A stretch of 64,000 bases of DNA from Neospora caninum Liverpool (GCF_000208865.1 NC_018395.1:3440006-3504005); one strand, 5' to 3'. Positions 22,033 through 33,774 are shown, counted from the first letter of the stretch. The notes: generated by a model not told the origin, from the letters alone. Program-made: numbers and translations.

Positions 22033-24775
22033 GTTGTAGGAAGCTCACTATAGCACTGACTAAGATGTAGATGACAGCAACCACCTGAAGAACCGGCCTC
22101 AGACGAATGTGGCAGCGAGGCTTGATTGAAGGATTTGGATATATTTTGGAGAGGAACGAAAAATGTACACGTGTGGAGGGTACCGGCGGTAAGAGGTGGT
22201 GGCCCGCGGATTGGGTCTTGATTTTGGTCCGACTGAGCAGATCGTTTCACTTCTTAAGAAACACCCAAATGTGGATTCCAATGATGAAGAAAACCTGCGA
22301 CATATGTGCATTTCCAACTCTTCGGTGTTCCCTGCATGCCGTCGTCGTGGTTCTCATCGCCCCCTCCCCTCGCGTGCTGCGGGTCATCTACCCCTCAAGA
22401 CGAACCGGGTGTGCAGCCGGAAAAAACCGAGCATTCCTTAGGGGGGTTAATTCCACGTTGCAGCGCCATCTCTTCGCCTCTGTCTCCCGACTCTAGGCAA
22501 ATCCCGTGAGGAGCTGTTCAATCGACACTCGAATATTTCGAAGGATAGCGGCACCGAGAGCAATCCGCCTGCTACCTTGTTTTGTAGCTGGCCCGCCACA
22601 CTGGGTCGTGTCTTCAGAGACGTCTAATACGGCGGAACACCTACAGGAAGGACCCGTTTCGTGACGCATGCTGGCATGTGTACCCATTTTTCTGTTACCA
22701 CGTGATCACGCGTGCACTTCTTGCAAGCTTCTGTTAGCCACTCTGAATCCCGAGCATCCGTGCCTAGGAACTCGTCAAGACCAGAGACCAATTCCCCACG
22801 AAGGCAGTAAGCGGAGACAGACCATCGATGAGACGTGAGAGTTTCTCTTCTTCTCGTGCCTTTCTCTACGATAATTACGAATTATGGTTTTGCGACGGGT
22901 GGTGTTGAAGAGTGCTGCGGGGTTTTGGCAGTCGACTACGCTGTTTTTCCTTACATGGTCGGCAGATCCACAGGGGAACGGAGCTTATTTCGGATGATGG
23001 CATCAAGGGAAATGGGGAGTGGTTAGGCTTCTCAGGCAGCATGAGGCTACATTTCCATGAAAAACGTAGGACTCAGCACGCAGGCTTACTGGCGCCGTCT
23101 GGTGGCCGTTCCGTACTCGTCGATCGCTCTCTATACTCTCTGTCCGTCGAATACGAGGACGAGCTAGGCAGTACTCGACCCGTGACACCTGCAGGGATGC
23201 AAAAACCTTGTAAGGGTATGGTGTCTATTTGGACGCATGTCCTGTCGACAGCGTATCAACCGCAATGGTAGATGAATTACAGTTCATACTTGACGTTATG
23301 CCAGCTCTCAAGATTCCACTCTAAATTACGTGTTGGCAGGATGCACACGACCCTTACAGGGCACATGCCCCATTACGATGGTACTGACCATGCTAACATG
23401 TGAGCAGTAGTATTCTTTCGCTGTTCTCTCTGTGTCGGTGTCCGCAAGGCAGGCGGGGGAGCACAGCTGTGGTGAACAGAATCAGTTACGGTAGTCCGTG
23501 CAACTCCACCTTTCTCTTACTTAAGCCTTTCTTTGTTGTATATCGTTACCGGTTCCTGTACCTTGCTGGCGAGGAGGAAACCATATGCTCGCCTTTTTGA
23601 CCTCCCACATTTTCTGGCAAGTTTCTTGGGACACAAGCGAGGAAGTGGTTCCGATGCGGGAGGAGACATTTTTTGTAATGACGTCGATGCGCCTCTTCGT
23701 CTGGCTTGCCTCACCTCGATTGGTGTGTCACACTGCGTTGTTGCCTCTTCTTCGCCGTGTCAATTGCTACTGTCTGCCATCACTTCTTTCCTCCTCTGCT
23801 TGCTTTTCCCCTAGGCAGGAAATTGCATCTTCTCATCTCTGAGCCACAGTCCAGTTCTTTTCTCGTGTTGCAGGCTCTGTGTGGCCCTTTTCGTTTCGTT
23901 GTGACTCCTCACTCCATATTATTGATCCTCACCTGACAGTTTTGTTCAAACGTCCGCCTTTACGGCATGTGTCTTCTCCATGCCTTCTTTGCAAATATGC
24001 TCTTATATGTGCACTCGTTGTGGTGCTGTATCTTTTCTCGCCTTTCTCTGTAAGTTGTAAACACATTTGCCTTTTCCCATAGTCTGTGAACACCGGTGGC
24101 GTCCACACCGGAACTGTCTTGTCAAGGCGCTCAGCGTCCAAGTCAAGGAGATGACTGGGCTGTTTGAAAGCTACAGCTGGTACGACTGGCTGCTCGATAA
24201 GGCCTAAATGATTACGAGTGTCTTCACTGCTTCCACCTTATTTCCTCACTTGTTTTTCATGGGTGTCGTTGCTCTCTTGTACCAATTTTGGTTGAGAGAG
24301 GGGATACAACTGGCTGTCGCTGTCTTCCACGTTTGTGATCCCCGGCGAGACGCCCGCCTCCGTGTTAGCCATGAGGAGACGAGTTTGGAACAACTGTAGT
24401 TGCCTCATCTCAGATAAAGATATCGTTCGTGTATTGCCGGGTTGTTCTGCTTTCGAATCCCACTCTTGACCGTTTTCCGTTTCTTCACTATTCCTGACTA
24501 AGAACTCATACCACAGTGGCTGCCTCGCCCACGGGACGGAGCAGCACGTGTTAGTCTGAAAACGCCTTTGGGATTCCACCGGGTAGTGCGAAAAGCTTCC
24601 ACCACAGGAGCAGATCTAGTTCCTGTGGCTTCAAAACATCCCCGAGGGAATGAAAAGGTGTGGAGAAAAGGCATTTCTGGGGTATCAATGGTGCACTGTT
24701 GGAGGGCTATTAGACACGCTGCGGCTGGGAAAGAAATCTGTCAAGATTCACCAAGCTGAACTCAAAACACACGAA
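22033..24775. other. Spacer SRS-6/SRS-7: class A 5' flank and repeat R2 copy 2
   Basis: About 22,115-22,520 is the class A block, nearly the same as that of SRS-3. About 22,530-24,160 is the second copy of R2 (first copy about 2,930-4,560). Beyond about 24,160 similarity to the SRS-2 flank fades, and the standard 3'-flank block is not evident before the SRS-7 stop. No gene is supported. Confidence 0.6.
22333..22339. promoter_or_regulatory. TGCATGC motif upstream of SRS-6
   Basis: Heptamer about 301 bp upstream of the SRS-6 ATG, within the class A block. Confidence 0.5.
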
Positions 24776-25909
24776 TTAGAAAACAGTTGCGTAGACCATT
24801 CCCGCAATCGACACCAACGTAACAGCCAGGCCACTCGTCAACGCTGCAGATGAAGCTGCAGATGCCACAATAGTCACGTCAACACTGCACACACTCGAAT
24901 CCTTTTCTTCGCTCTCCGTCCTCTGTTTTCCCGGCTCAGCAGTGGCCTTCTTTTGACAGCCAACAGTGATCTTCTGTTCCTCTGCCGGGAATTGCCCTTC
25001 TGGAATCGTGAACTTGTACTCGTTGGTGTGTGGGGTTGTCGTCCACCATGTCTCTTCGTAATTCGGGAAAATGCCTCCGTACGCTCCCGTGCACTGGGCA
25101 CCCGCGTCGTTTCCCTCTTGCGTGAGGCAGTAGTTTGTTTCGTAGGTTGTCGGCAGTACTTCTCCCTCGTTACCGCATACCAGAGTGAAGCTGTTCTTCT
25201 CCGGAGTCAGTGTGACCGTTTGGTGTGCATTATTGCTGTTCTTTCCATAGGCACATCTGACGATGTGATCTTCCGTCTCACTCGGCCTCGCTTCCAGCGT
25301 CACTGTCACCTTCATTGTATCTGTTGTCTCTGCTTCGACGCAACCGACCATGAACTTGTGGTCGACAAAAGGGAAATTAGCAGGGGGAATCGTCAGCTGC
25401 TTAGTGGTGCATGTACCATCACCATTGCCCTCACAAGACTGCCAGGATACTTTGGGTGAGGTACCACTGAGAAGGGTGTTGATGTCGAACGGCTGAACAG
25501 TGGTTCTTGTTTCTCCGCTTTTGCAGCTTTTCAACTCCGCTGTGGTTGATGGACAGACCAGTTTTCCATTCAGCTCAGCAGGAACGCACTTGAGCTCACG
25601 TTTATTGCAGCCAATTTCAAGGACGTTTTTCTCTTGAGACAGGGTTGCTGTGAGATCCTTGTTAGTCACCTCCTTGCTTGTGCAAGTGCACTTGGTCACA
25701 GCCCCGGCAATCACACAGGCTGGGTCCGTTGGTTCGTCAGCCACAGCTCGGACGCACCCGGAAAAGGGTAGAGAGTCTAAAAGCAGGAACGCGCTCACAA
25801 AAACCAAAATCACTCGTAGTCCCATTCGGACTCCGATTCTGCGGGGAAAATGGGACATTGTGCCGGTGGCATCGAAAACTGGGCAGGTAACGCGGGAAGA
25901 CGGCGCCAT
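24776..25909 (-). CDS. SRS-7: SRS surface antigen, strongly mosaic
   Basis: Intact, 377 aa, ATG at 25909 (MAPSSRV), with an in-frame stop upstream. The leader and D1 start match SRS-2. The D1 core (ELKSCKSG, FDINTLLSG) is closest to SRS-12. D2 begins with the GNEGEVLPTTY type shared with SRS-5. The end of D2 (TTTPHTNEYKF) matches SRS-3, and the GPI tail (GLAVTLVSI) matches SRS-10. All D2 Cys are kept. It is the clearest chimera in the array. The 5' flank is class B. The 3' flank differs from that of SRS-2 although the 5' flanks match, which suggests a conversion tract entering from the 3' side. Confidence 0.92.
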   Translation of the reverse strand: MAPSSRVTCPVFDATGTMSHFPRRIGVRMGLRVILVFVSAFLLLDSLPFSGCVRAVADEPTDPACVIAGAVTKCTCTSKEVTNKDLTATLSQEKNVLEIGCNKRELKCVPAELNGKLVCPSTTAELKSCKSGETRTTVQPFDINTLLSGTSPKVSWQSCEGNGDGTCTTKQLTIPPANFPFVDHKFMVGCVEAETTDTMKVTVTLEARPSETEDHIVRCAYGKNSNNAHQTVTLTPEKNSFTLVCGNEGEVLPTTYETNYCLTQEGNDAGAQCTGAYGGIFPNYEETWWTTTPHTNEYKFTIPEGQFPAEEQKITVGCQKKATAEPGKQRTESEEKDSSVCSVDVTIVASAASSAALTSGLAVTLVSIAGMVYATVF

Positions 25910-26600
25910 GTTGAAGGGGTAATCACTGCCACACCTTCTACAATGCAGATAACAGCAGCGGCTCTCGAAGCAACTAATGAACCAAGATACAAGAGAAACT
26001 TGCTTGAAGGTTTTCGGTGTTCACAAGAGCATCGCGAAGGCTAAAAAAGCAAACAAAGCCGTTGGTAAGAGGTGCTAGCCCCCAGAATGAGCCTCGCTTG
26101 ACGTCTGAAGAGTCAAAGGTCACTGCACTGCAGAAGACATCCAGAACGTTGGTTCTGCGGAAGAAAAACAACGACGTCTGCTTTTAATCTCCTGCGTTTT
26201 TTCCCACCGTCGGCCTCTCCCTCGGGACCTGCGCCCGTGCGAGCTACGGGGCTGTCATACCCCCCCCTCCCCACCCCACCCACGAACCTCCTGCAAGACA
26301 TCCGATTATCCAGCCGGGAGCGGCGGGCCCCGCCATCGCGTTCTTCGAGTCACTTTTCCTGCAGCGCCGAGCCGCGGTGGCTACGTACCGCAGCTACGCC
26401 GGCGATGGGAAGGAATCCTTGATCGATACTCGAAGGACATGTCGGACAGGCTCTGAAGGGAATCCGCTTTTTACCTTGTATTTGTCGCCGTGACTTAACT
26501 TCTTCGGAGGCAACATGAGAGAGGGTCTAGGACGGCTAGGAACAGTGTCGTCGCGCGTGCTGAGACTATTCAACTTTCGGTTGCCCTGTGATTTGTCAAG
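25910..26600 (-). promoter_or_regulatory. Class B upstream block of SRS-7
   Basis: Third member of the class B flank set with SRS-2 and SRS-4. It has the same CTCGAAGCAACTAA element near 25,964 and no TGCATGC at -300. Confidence 0.45.
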
Positions 26601-28364
26601 GAATTCTTGCAGCATTTCCTTACATGTGGTGCATCCAGAGTGCACTTGCCTTGGTAGACTGCAATGGGGCGACGGGTTTGGCCGCCGAGCGGGGATGTGG
26701 AGACAGAGCGTTGACGAGTGATTGGAGTTTGTCCTTAGTCGTGCACCTTACTACAAGACCAGGAGTTAGTGTGCTCTGAAGGGTGGTATCGCTCGATGTT
26801 GGGGCGTTTGGCAGTCACCACCACAGTGCAGCTTGTCTCGACAGGAAGATCCATGGACAAATGGAACATGCGTCGGATGAATGGTTTCAGGGGAATCGGG
26901 GACTGTGTAGCCGTTGCAGCTCCAATGAGGGTGCTTTTCAAGAAGAGAGCGCGCTCTGGACGACGGCTCACTCGAGCCCGCTGGTCTCCGGTCTTTTGTC
27001 GCCGATTTCTCTCCGCTGTGCGTCTTTTCTATTCGTCGACGCGCAATCTACAGCTGCGCAGTCCTCAGCCTGAAACTGTTTGCCCAATAGAATGAAAAAC
27101 CTTTTAAGAGTATGTTGTCACCTAGGACACATGCGCCTGGCGTTACCATTCTTGACGTGGTGGATGGTGAGTTACAGTTCGCGCTTGACGTGAGGCCAGA
27201 TATCGGTGGCGGTTCCTCTCGCTTCCTGGCGAGGAGGAAGGCAGGTGTGCTCGCCTTTTGACCACGGTGTCCGGCAAGTTCTTTCGGGCACCAGCGACGA
27301 CGTGGGCCCGAAGCTGAAGGAGGATGTTTCTGTCATGGGTCGAAAGTCCTCTTTATCTTTCTTCCCTTCAGTCCATTGGTGTTTTAGTTCTTGGTGTTGG
27401 CTCCTTCTTTCGTGCCCATCGGCACCGGACGTCTCTTTTTACGCCATTGTCGTATTCTTGTTCACCTGGAAGAAAACGATGGCTTCTCATATCGTTGCCA
27501 CAATTCAAGTTGTTCTCTTGTGTTCCGAAGCTCTGCTTGCAAATTTCGTTCCTTTCTGACTTTCTCACCCCACGACGTTTAGGGTCACTCTCGTCTATAT
27601 ATACATATATTTGTACGCTCGCGACGTCAGTGTTTTCTTTTTGTTATATGCTCGTGGATGTTCACGTGTATTGGTACTGTATGTTTCCTCATTCTTCATG
27701 GCTGGTTGTGAACGCAGCTCAGCTTTACCCTGGCCTTAGAACGCCAACAGGGTCAACACCCGAAAAGGTGTCGAAGTCAGGAAAAAGCCGACTGGGCGCA
27801 TTGAAAGTTACAGCGCGTGACACGGGATGCTTGATACTGCCCTACTGGCACGAATGAGCTTGTCGTTTCCTGTCTATTTCCGATCTTGTTTCTATCGACC
27901 CTCTATGCTTTCTTGCGTGCGTTCTGTTTGGAGAGAAAAGGATCAACTGACTTTCGCCTGTTTTTTTGGTATAGTATGTTTTGGTCAAACGTACGACCCC
28001 GTGTCAGCTTTCCGGCGCCGAGTTCGGAAGAGCTGCGGGCTCATGGCCTCATACAACTAGATGCGGAGAGATATCTGGAACTACGTAGTTGTACTGCTGT
28101 TCGATGTTTTTCTCTTCGCTTTTCGTTTTACAAGTTTTCTTGGAGAGACGTCGTAGAAGAGTCGCTGGTGTGCCGACTAGACGAAACAGCAAATGTAAGT
28201 CTGAAAGAACCTTTGTGAGTTGTCGCCAGGCAGTGTGAGTGCTTCCACCCCACAAGCCAGTGTAACTCCTCTGGTGTAAGGCATACCGCCGGGAACGATA
28301 AGGTCAGGGAAGCTACTTATTGAAGAACTGTTCGTGCGTGGGGTGATGGGGTTGCGAAAATAAC
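25910..28364. other. Spacer SRS-7/SRS-8: repeat R1 copy 3
   Basis: Third copy of the R1 spacer (compare 6,269-8,701 and 13,520-15,968), more diverged near 26,060-26,330, where the C-run is broken up. Ends with the conserved 3'-flank block of SRS-8 (about 28,150-28,355). The segment at about 27,420-27,700 is nearly the same as 15,040-15,300. No gene is supported. Confidence 0.6.
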
Positions 28365-29489
28365 TCACTTTAGTAGAGGTGTGGAGAAAAATGCTGCCAA
28401 CGACAACAACGTAACGGCCATTCCACTTGTCAATGCGGCAGATGAGGCTGCGGATGCGACAATCCTCACGTCAACGCTGCACACACTCGAATCCTTTTCA
28501 CCGACTTCCTTCGGCTGTGTTCCGGGCTCAACGGCTGTGTTCTGGCAGCCAACCGTAATCATCTGTGCCTCGGCTGGGAACTGCCCATCTGGAATCGTGA
28601 ACTTGTACTCCTTGATGTCTGTGGTTGCCGCCCACCAGGTCGCTTCGTAGTTCGCGAAAATGCCTTCGTACGCTCCAGTGCAGGACTCTACTTCGTCGCT
28701 TCCGGTGTCACTCACGCAGTACTCCTCTTTGTGATTTGTCGGGAGAACGTCTCCCTGGTCGCCACACACCAGAGTGAAGCTGTTCTTCTCCGGACTCAGC
28801 GTGACGGTTTGGTGTGCTGGATTGCTATTCTTTCCGTACGCGCATTTGACGATGTGATCTTCCGTCGCAGTTGCTCTCGCTTCCAGCGTCACTGTTACCT
28901 TCATTGTATCTTTTGTGTTTGGTTGTACGCAACCGGCCATGAACTTGTGGTCGACAAAGGGAAAATTTTCAGGAGGGATCGTCAGCTTCTTAGTGGTGCA
29001 CGTTGAGATAGCGTTAGCACAGGGCTGCCAGGATATGCTTGGTGAGGGACCACTGAGAAGCGTGTTGATGTTGAATGGTGTATCACGTTCTTTTTTAGTT
29101 TTGCAGTCCTTCAGGTTTGTAATCCTTGATGGACAGACCAGATTTTCACTCAGCTCCTCAGGAGCACATTGCTGCTTTTCTTGGTTGCAGGCAATCTGAA
29201 GGATATTTTTTGCTTGAGACAGGGTTGCTGTGAGATCCGTTTTATTCGGTTCGTCTGTTGTGCAAGTGCAGTTCGTAACAGCCCCTTCAGTCACACAGGC
29301 TGGGTCCGTTGGTCTGTCAGCCAGAGCTCGGAGGCACCCGGAAGACGATAGAGAGACTAACAACAGGAGCGTGCTCACAAAAACCAAAATCACTCGTAGT
29401 CCCAGTCGCACACGGAATCACCGGGAAAAAGGGGACATTGTGCCGGAAGCCTCGGTACCCGGGCGGTTCACGCGCGAAGAAAGTGCCAT
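28365..29489 (-). pseudogene. SRS-8: SRS gene with both start regions destroyed
   Basis: From the signal segment to the stop the frame is intact (two SRS domains, six D2 Cys, GPI tail with one extra Lys because the usual TAG reads AAG before a TGA). The N-terminus is broken twice. The conserved ATG at 29487-29489 is kept and followed by the usual leader, but 23 codons later an in-frame TGA occurs at 29418-29420. The second conserved Met, at the signal segment, is CTG (29403-29405). No ATG therefore opens a secreted product. It could be a recent pseudogene or a donor for gene conversion; rescue by splicing or non-ATG initiation is possible but unsupported. The D1 start (TTDEPNKTDLTA) is shared with SRS-9. 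The 5' flank is class A and keeps TGCATGC. Confidence 0.75.
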
Positions 29490-32400
29490 GTCGTAGGAAC
29501 TCACAATCACGCCTTCTACGATGTAGATGACAGAGACGACTTCGAAATTCTGCACACATCAATGTGGAAGCCAGGCTTCACTGAAGGTTTTAGGAATATT
29601 TTGGAAGGAACGAAAATGGACACGTGCGGAGGGTACCGGAGGCAAGAGGTGGTGGCCCGCGGAATGGGTCCTGATTTTGGTCCGACTGGGCAGATCGTTT
29701 CACCTCTTGAAACACACAGAATGTGGATCCAATGAACAAAGTCCGCGGCATCTGTGCATTTCCAACTCTTCGGCATCCCCTGCATGCCACTGTCTTGGTT
29801 ATCGGCGCTCCCCCATCGCGCGCGGCGGGCCATCGACCCCTCAAGACAAACCGGGTGTGCAGCCGGAAAGAACCGAGCATGCCACTAGGGGGGTTGAATT
29901 CCACGTTACAGCGCCATCTCTTAGCATCTGTCTCCCGTTTCCAGGCAAACCATAGGAGGGAACTCTCGATCGACACTTCCAGATTATGAAGGATAGCGGC
30001 TCCGAGAGCAACCCGCCTGCTACCTTGTTTTGTGGCTACCCCGTCACACTGGGTCATACCTTGAGCCCACTGGAACGAAACTGCGCAAAGGACCCGTTTC
30101 CTAACGCGCGCGCTGGCATTCCTATCCATGTTTCTGTTACCATGTGATCACACACGCACGTGTTGCAATCTTTTGTTAGCCACTCCATTCATCGTAGGGC
30201 TGTGTCGGAACACAGGAGGAGGATAACAACTATTCGCTGTGAAGGAGGGGGCCCGGACATACGATGGACACGGGAAGGTATTTTGTCGGTTTGTGTGCCC
30301 CTTTCTCCGCGTCAACAAGGATCCCCTTGTAGTGCGACGGGCGTTGTCGCTGGTTGCCGCATACCGTTGCCAGTCTTCATCGCACAGGAGTTTCGCGGTC
30401 GCGACAGCGATGGACGAAGAAAGATATTGCCGATCAAGGCATTAGTGGCGCCAGGGAGGCGGGTGCGTTTCCAGGCCGGATGAAGTGTTCATCCAGATAA
30501 CGGCGAGCTGCGGTCGACGGCTTAAAGAAGCCGTCTGGCCTCCGTTTTGTTTCCGTCGACTCCTCTCTGAGGTCCCTGTTCGTCGATACACATTCCCCAG
30601 AAAAAGCTTATAAATAATCCTGTCTCAGAGATTATCACCCCCAGTACGGTGGTACTGATCATACTGGCATCTGAGCAGTAGTTTTCTCGACCGGTAGAGT
30701 TTATCTCGAGTGGGAGATCTACCGACGCCTGGGAGGTTTTCATGAACGAGGAAGCTTATTTGATTAACATAACAACATAGAAGATCAGGTTGTATTACGT
30801 TCCGACTTTAAACTTTACCCCTTTCATGGAAATCAGAAGAGCTTTCACTGATTGTATTAATGAAACGTGATTAGTTCACCTAAAACGGGGCATTCTTCGG
30901 ATGATTTGCTTGAAGGGAATCGGGCACTCTGTAGCCGTTTCAGCCCGAATGATAGTGCTCTTCAGGGAAAACAGCGCGCTCCGGACGACCGCTTACTCGA
31001 ACCCGCTGGCCTCCGGTCTTTTGTCGCCGATTTCTCCCTGCTGTCCGTCTTTTCTATTCGCCGATGCGCAATCTACAGCTGCGCAGTCCCCGGCCTGAAA
31101 CAGTTTGCCTAATGGAATGTAAAACCTTCTAAGAGTATGTTGTCAGCTGGGACACACGTGCCTGCCGATACTTTTCGTAACCTGGCAGATCGTGAGTTAC
31201 AGTTCGCGCTTGCGTTAGGCCACTGTACCCCTTTCCAGTCCTTATTTCACGCTGGCATGATACACACGGTTCTGATCAGGTCTCTGTCTTTCAGCGTCTC
31301 TGTGCACGAATCAGGCGAGCGGAACAGTTATGCTGTACACAATCGGCTGCAGTAGTCATTCCAACTCAGATCCCTCTTAGTCGTGCCTGTCTCTGATGTA
31401 TATCGTTGTTGGTTCCTGTGCCTTCCAGGCGAGGAGGAAGCCTTATGTGCTCGCCATTTTACCATGATATCTGGCAAGTTTCTTGGGACACACGCGAGGA
31501 CGTGGGTCCCATGCGGGAGGAGAGATTTTTTGTAATGACGTTGAAACCCCTCTTCGTCTTGCTTGCTTCCCCTCCATTGGTGTGGCACACTCCGTTGTTG
31601 CCTTTTCTTCTCCCTATCAGGTGCCATTGTCTGACATCACTTCATTCGACCTCTGCGTGCTTTTCCCTTAGAAAGGAAAAATCATCCTCTCATCTCTGTG
31701 CCCCAGTCTAGTTCTTTTCTCGTGGTTCAGGCTCTGTGTGTCTCTTTTCGTTTCGTTCGGACCCTCTCACTCCCTGCTATTCGTGCTCACCTTACAGTTT
31801 CCTTTTCTTTCAAAGATCCGCCTATGTGGCATGTGTCTTCTCCATGCTTTTTTTTGCAAATATGCAATTAAACGTTCTCTCGTACTGAAATTGTATGTTT
31901 CCTCGCCTTTGTCTGTAAGTTGTTAGCGCACTTCGGTTTTGCCATAGCCTATGAATACTGGTAGTGCCCACACACGATTTGTCCACTCAGGGCGCTAAGC
32001 GTCCAAGTCAAGGAGGTGCCCGGGCGCTTTGAAAGATACAGCAGATGAATGGATGATTGCTAGCACCTAAGTCGTCACTAGTGTGTTCGTCGCGTTCTCT
32101 CTATTTCCTAGGTTGCTTCTCTAGCCTCTGTGCTTGCTTGTATCTGTTTTGGTTGGACAGAGGAGATGTACCTTTTTATCGCCTTCACTCTTGTTTTCGG
32201 TGTCCAGCCAGACGTCCTCCGCAGATGCTGCTCCGAGGATACGAGTTTGGAAACAATTGAAAAGGTGATAGCCTCGTAAAACTAGACGTGGGAAGATATG
32301 AGAAAATACATAGTTGTACTGATGTTCGATGTCGCTCTCTTCCTGTTTCGTTGTCTCAAGTTCTCCTACAGTGACATCAGAGTAGAGTCTCTGTCCAACC

Positions 32401-32646
32401 GGTGAGACGAAAGAGCAGGTGTAAGCCTGGAAAAATCTTGAGGGGGCCCACCGGCCGGCGATAAAAAAGCTTCCAACGCACACGCAGCTGTAGCGCCGCT
32501 GATCATAAGATGTCGTTGGGGTAAAGACGATTGTGGGAAAGTCATTCCTGTAGAATCATTGGTGCCCTGTTGGACGGCGCAGCCTGCGACCGTTAGGAGG
32601 AACGTATTTCAAAATCCATAAAACGCAACTGAGACAAAGTCACTTC
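29490..32646. other. Spacer SRS-8/SRS-9
   Basis: About 29,580-29,950 is the class A block. About 30,250-30,600 is related to spacer type C near 10,490-10,850. From about 30,600 to 30,880 the sequence is unlike the others. About 31,000-32,300 carries diverged versions of segments found in the other spacers. A weak relative of the 3'-flank block lies near 32,380-32,450. No gene is supported. Confidence 0.5.
29781..29787. promoter_or_regulatory. TGCATGC motif upstream of SRS-8
   Basis: Heptamer about 292 bp upstream of the conserved ATG of SRS-8, so the promoter block survives although the coding start does not. Confidence 0.45.
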
Positions 32647-33774
32647 CTACAGAAGATATGTGGAGACCATCCCCACAATCGTCGCCAACATTACAACCCT
32701 TCCACTTGTCAACGCCGCAGATGATGCTGCGGATGCCACAATCGTCACGTCGACGCTGCACACACTCGAATCCTTTTCACCGCCTTCCTTCGACTGCGGT
32801 GCAGGCTCAGCGGTTGTCTTTTTTTGACAGCCAACCGTAACCTTCTGTTCCTCTTGCGGAAACTGCCCGCCTGGAATTGTGAACTTGTATTCGTTTGTGC
32901 CTGTGGTTTTCGTCCACCAGGTCGCTTCGTAATTCGCGAAAATACCTTCGTACGCCCCAGTGCAGGAGTCGGAGGCTTCGTTCCCGGATTCACTCACGCA
33001 GTACTCCTTTTTGTAATTTGTCGGCAGAATGTCTCCCTGGTCGCCACACGCCAGAGTGAAGCTGTTCTTCTCTGGAGTCAGTGTGACCGTTTGGTGTGCT
33101 GGATTGCTATTCTTTCCGTACGCACATTTGACGATGTGATCTTCCGTCGCACTTGCTCTCGCTTCCAGTGTCACTGTCACCTTCATTGTATCGTTTGTGT
33201 CGCCTTTTTTTACGCAACCGACCATGAACTTTCGGTCGACGAAGGGAAAATTTTCAGGAGGAATCTCTAGCTTCTTAGTGGTGCACGCTGGGAGACCGTC
33301 AGCACAGAGCTGCCAGGATACGCTTGGTGATGAACCACTGAGAAGGGTGTTGATGTTGAATGGTGTAACGCCTGCTTTTTCGTTTTTGCAGTCCTTTAGG
33401 ATTGTAGTGCTTGATGGACAGACCAGATTTTCACTCAGCTCCTCAGGAGCACATTGCTGCTTTTCTTGTTTGCAGGCAATCTGAAGGATGTTTTTTGCTT
33501 GACACAAGGTTGCTGTGAGATCCGTTTTATTCGGCTCGTCTGTCGTACAAGTGCACTTGGTCATAGCCCCTTCAGTCACACAGGCTGGGTTTGTTGGTTT
33601 GTCAGCCAGAGCTCGGACGCACCCGGAAAATGAAAGACAGTCTAACAGCAGAAACGTGCTCACAAAAACTAAAATCACTCGTAGTCCCATTCGGACTCCG
33701 AGTCCCCAGGAAAGTTGGACCACCGTGCCGGAGGGCTCGGAACCGGGACAGTTCACGCGACCAACAAGTGCCAT
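32647..33774 (-). CDS. SRS-9: SRS surface antigen
   Basis: Intact, 375 aa, ATG at 33774 (MALVGRV). The frame stays open a further 45 codons upstream into the conserved 5' flank, which I do not count as coding. The D1 start and middle (TTDEPNKTDLTA, APEELSENLVC) match SRS-8. The D2 segment from GDQGDILPTNY to SGNEASDSC matches SRS-3. Six D2 Cys and a GPI tail (SGRVVMLATIVGMV) are present. It keeps both start codons that SRS-8 has lost. The class A flank upstream has GCATGC, but the preceding T of the heptamer is C. Confidence 0.92.
   Translation of the reverse strand: MALVGRVNCPGSEPSGTVVQLSWGLGVRMGLRVILVFVSTFLLLDCLSFSGCVRALADKPTNPACVTEGAMTKCTCTTDEPNKTDLTATLCQAKNILQIACKQEKQQCAPEELSENLVCPSSTTILKDCKNEKAGVTPFNINTLLSGSSPSVSWQLCADGLPACTTKKLEIPPENFPFVDRKFMVGCVKKGDTNDTMKVTVTLEARASATEDHIVKCAYGKNSNPAHQTVTLTPEKNSFTLACGDQGDILPTNYKKEYCVSESGNEASDSCTGAYEGIFANYEATWWTKTTGTNEYKFTIPGGQFPQEEQKVTVGCQKKTTAEPAPQSKEGGEKDSSVCSVDVTIVASAASSAALTSGRVVMLATIVGMVSTYLL

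Noticed and set aside
6435..27857. Recurring ORFs of 60-180 codons in the R1 spacer copies
   Set aside because: They recur because the DNA is duplicated. Their lengths change between copies through small indels, and they show no signal peptide, domain or coding-like constraint.
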